Source: Istiophorus platypterus (Eukaryota; Chordata; Actinopteri; Istiophoriformes; Istiophoridae). From it: a DNA stretch of 64,000 nt. Every line of letters begins with the position of its first letter. Position 1 is the stretch's first letter. The position numbers and the translations under genes were made by a program. Below are positions 63,926-64,000 of this stretch, in pieces. The notes under the pieces were generated by a model, which had not been told where the DNA came from, made no database searches, and saw only the letters and a program-made list of their open reading frames with translations. The DNA lies in the NCBI GenBank assembly GCA_016859345.1, contig CM029129.1, positions 12,598,946 to 12,662,945 of the forward strand. The letters run 5' to 3'.

Positions 63926-64000
63926 TTCAAAATGACCTATTTATAAAATTCTTATATATATTCTGTCCTGACTAAACTCAACCAAACTCAACCATTTAAC

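Noticed and set aside
1..64000. CRISPR arrays, rRNA genes, bacterial operons, or the 17q22 microRNAs (miR-142, miR-301, miR-454)
   Set aside because: No regularly spaced identical repeats with unique spacers were seen. All genes are spliced eukaryotic genes. Reading for the mature microRNA sequences gave no match, although a weakly conserved hairpin could be missed by eye.

Overview
The window is vertebrate nuclear DNA, most likely from a ray-finned fish and probably a percomorph. Five protein genes are present. They have short exons with GT-AG introns and long AT-rich introns, and their proteins clearly match vertebrate orthologues. The interspersed repeats and Tc1-like and hAT-like relics are of kinds I associate with teleost genomes. 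No bacterial, CRISPR, rRNA or convincing tRNA feature was seen. All gene names come from recalled protein similarity; no database search was run.

Layout. (1) 1-28.4 kb: the 5' part of ppm1e on the minus strand. Exon 1 (28216-28397) lies in a CpG-rich block and exon 2 is at 536-657. They are separated by a 27.6 kb first intron full of old repeats, and the catalytic exons lie beyond position 1. (2) 28.4-36.9 kb: a roughly 2 kb divergent promoter interval, then the complete five-exon smg8 gene on the plus strand. (3) 36.9-45 kb: a degenerate 1 kb tandem repeat, a probable promoter and non-coding exon, then kcnj15 (Kir4.2-like) with its coding sequence in one exon. (4) 45-51.2 kb: complete eight-exon vps26c (DSCR3), plus strand, with a dead Tc1-like element in intron 1. 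(5) 51.4-64 kb: the 3' 19 coding exons of ttc3 on the minus strand, ending in a RING-H2 domain. It converges tail-to-tail with vps26c. A hAT-like non-autonomous element with a near-perfect 8-bp target duplication sits in the intron at the right edge.

The genes do not form an operon or a shared pathway. smg8 encodes a regulator of the SMG1 kinase in nonsense-mediated decay. ppm1e encodes a PP2C phosphatase, kcnj15 an inward-rectifier K+ channel, vps26c a Retriever endosomal recycling subunit, and ttc3 an E3 ubiquitin ligase. The main point of interest is synteny. ppm1e and smg8 correspond to human 17q22, whereas kcnj15, vps26c and ttc3 correspond to the human 21q22 Down-syndrome region. The junction of the two blocks lies at about 36.9-39.6 kb. 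I found no undescribed multi-gene system.
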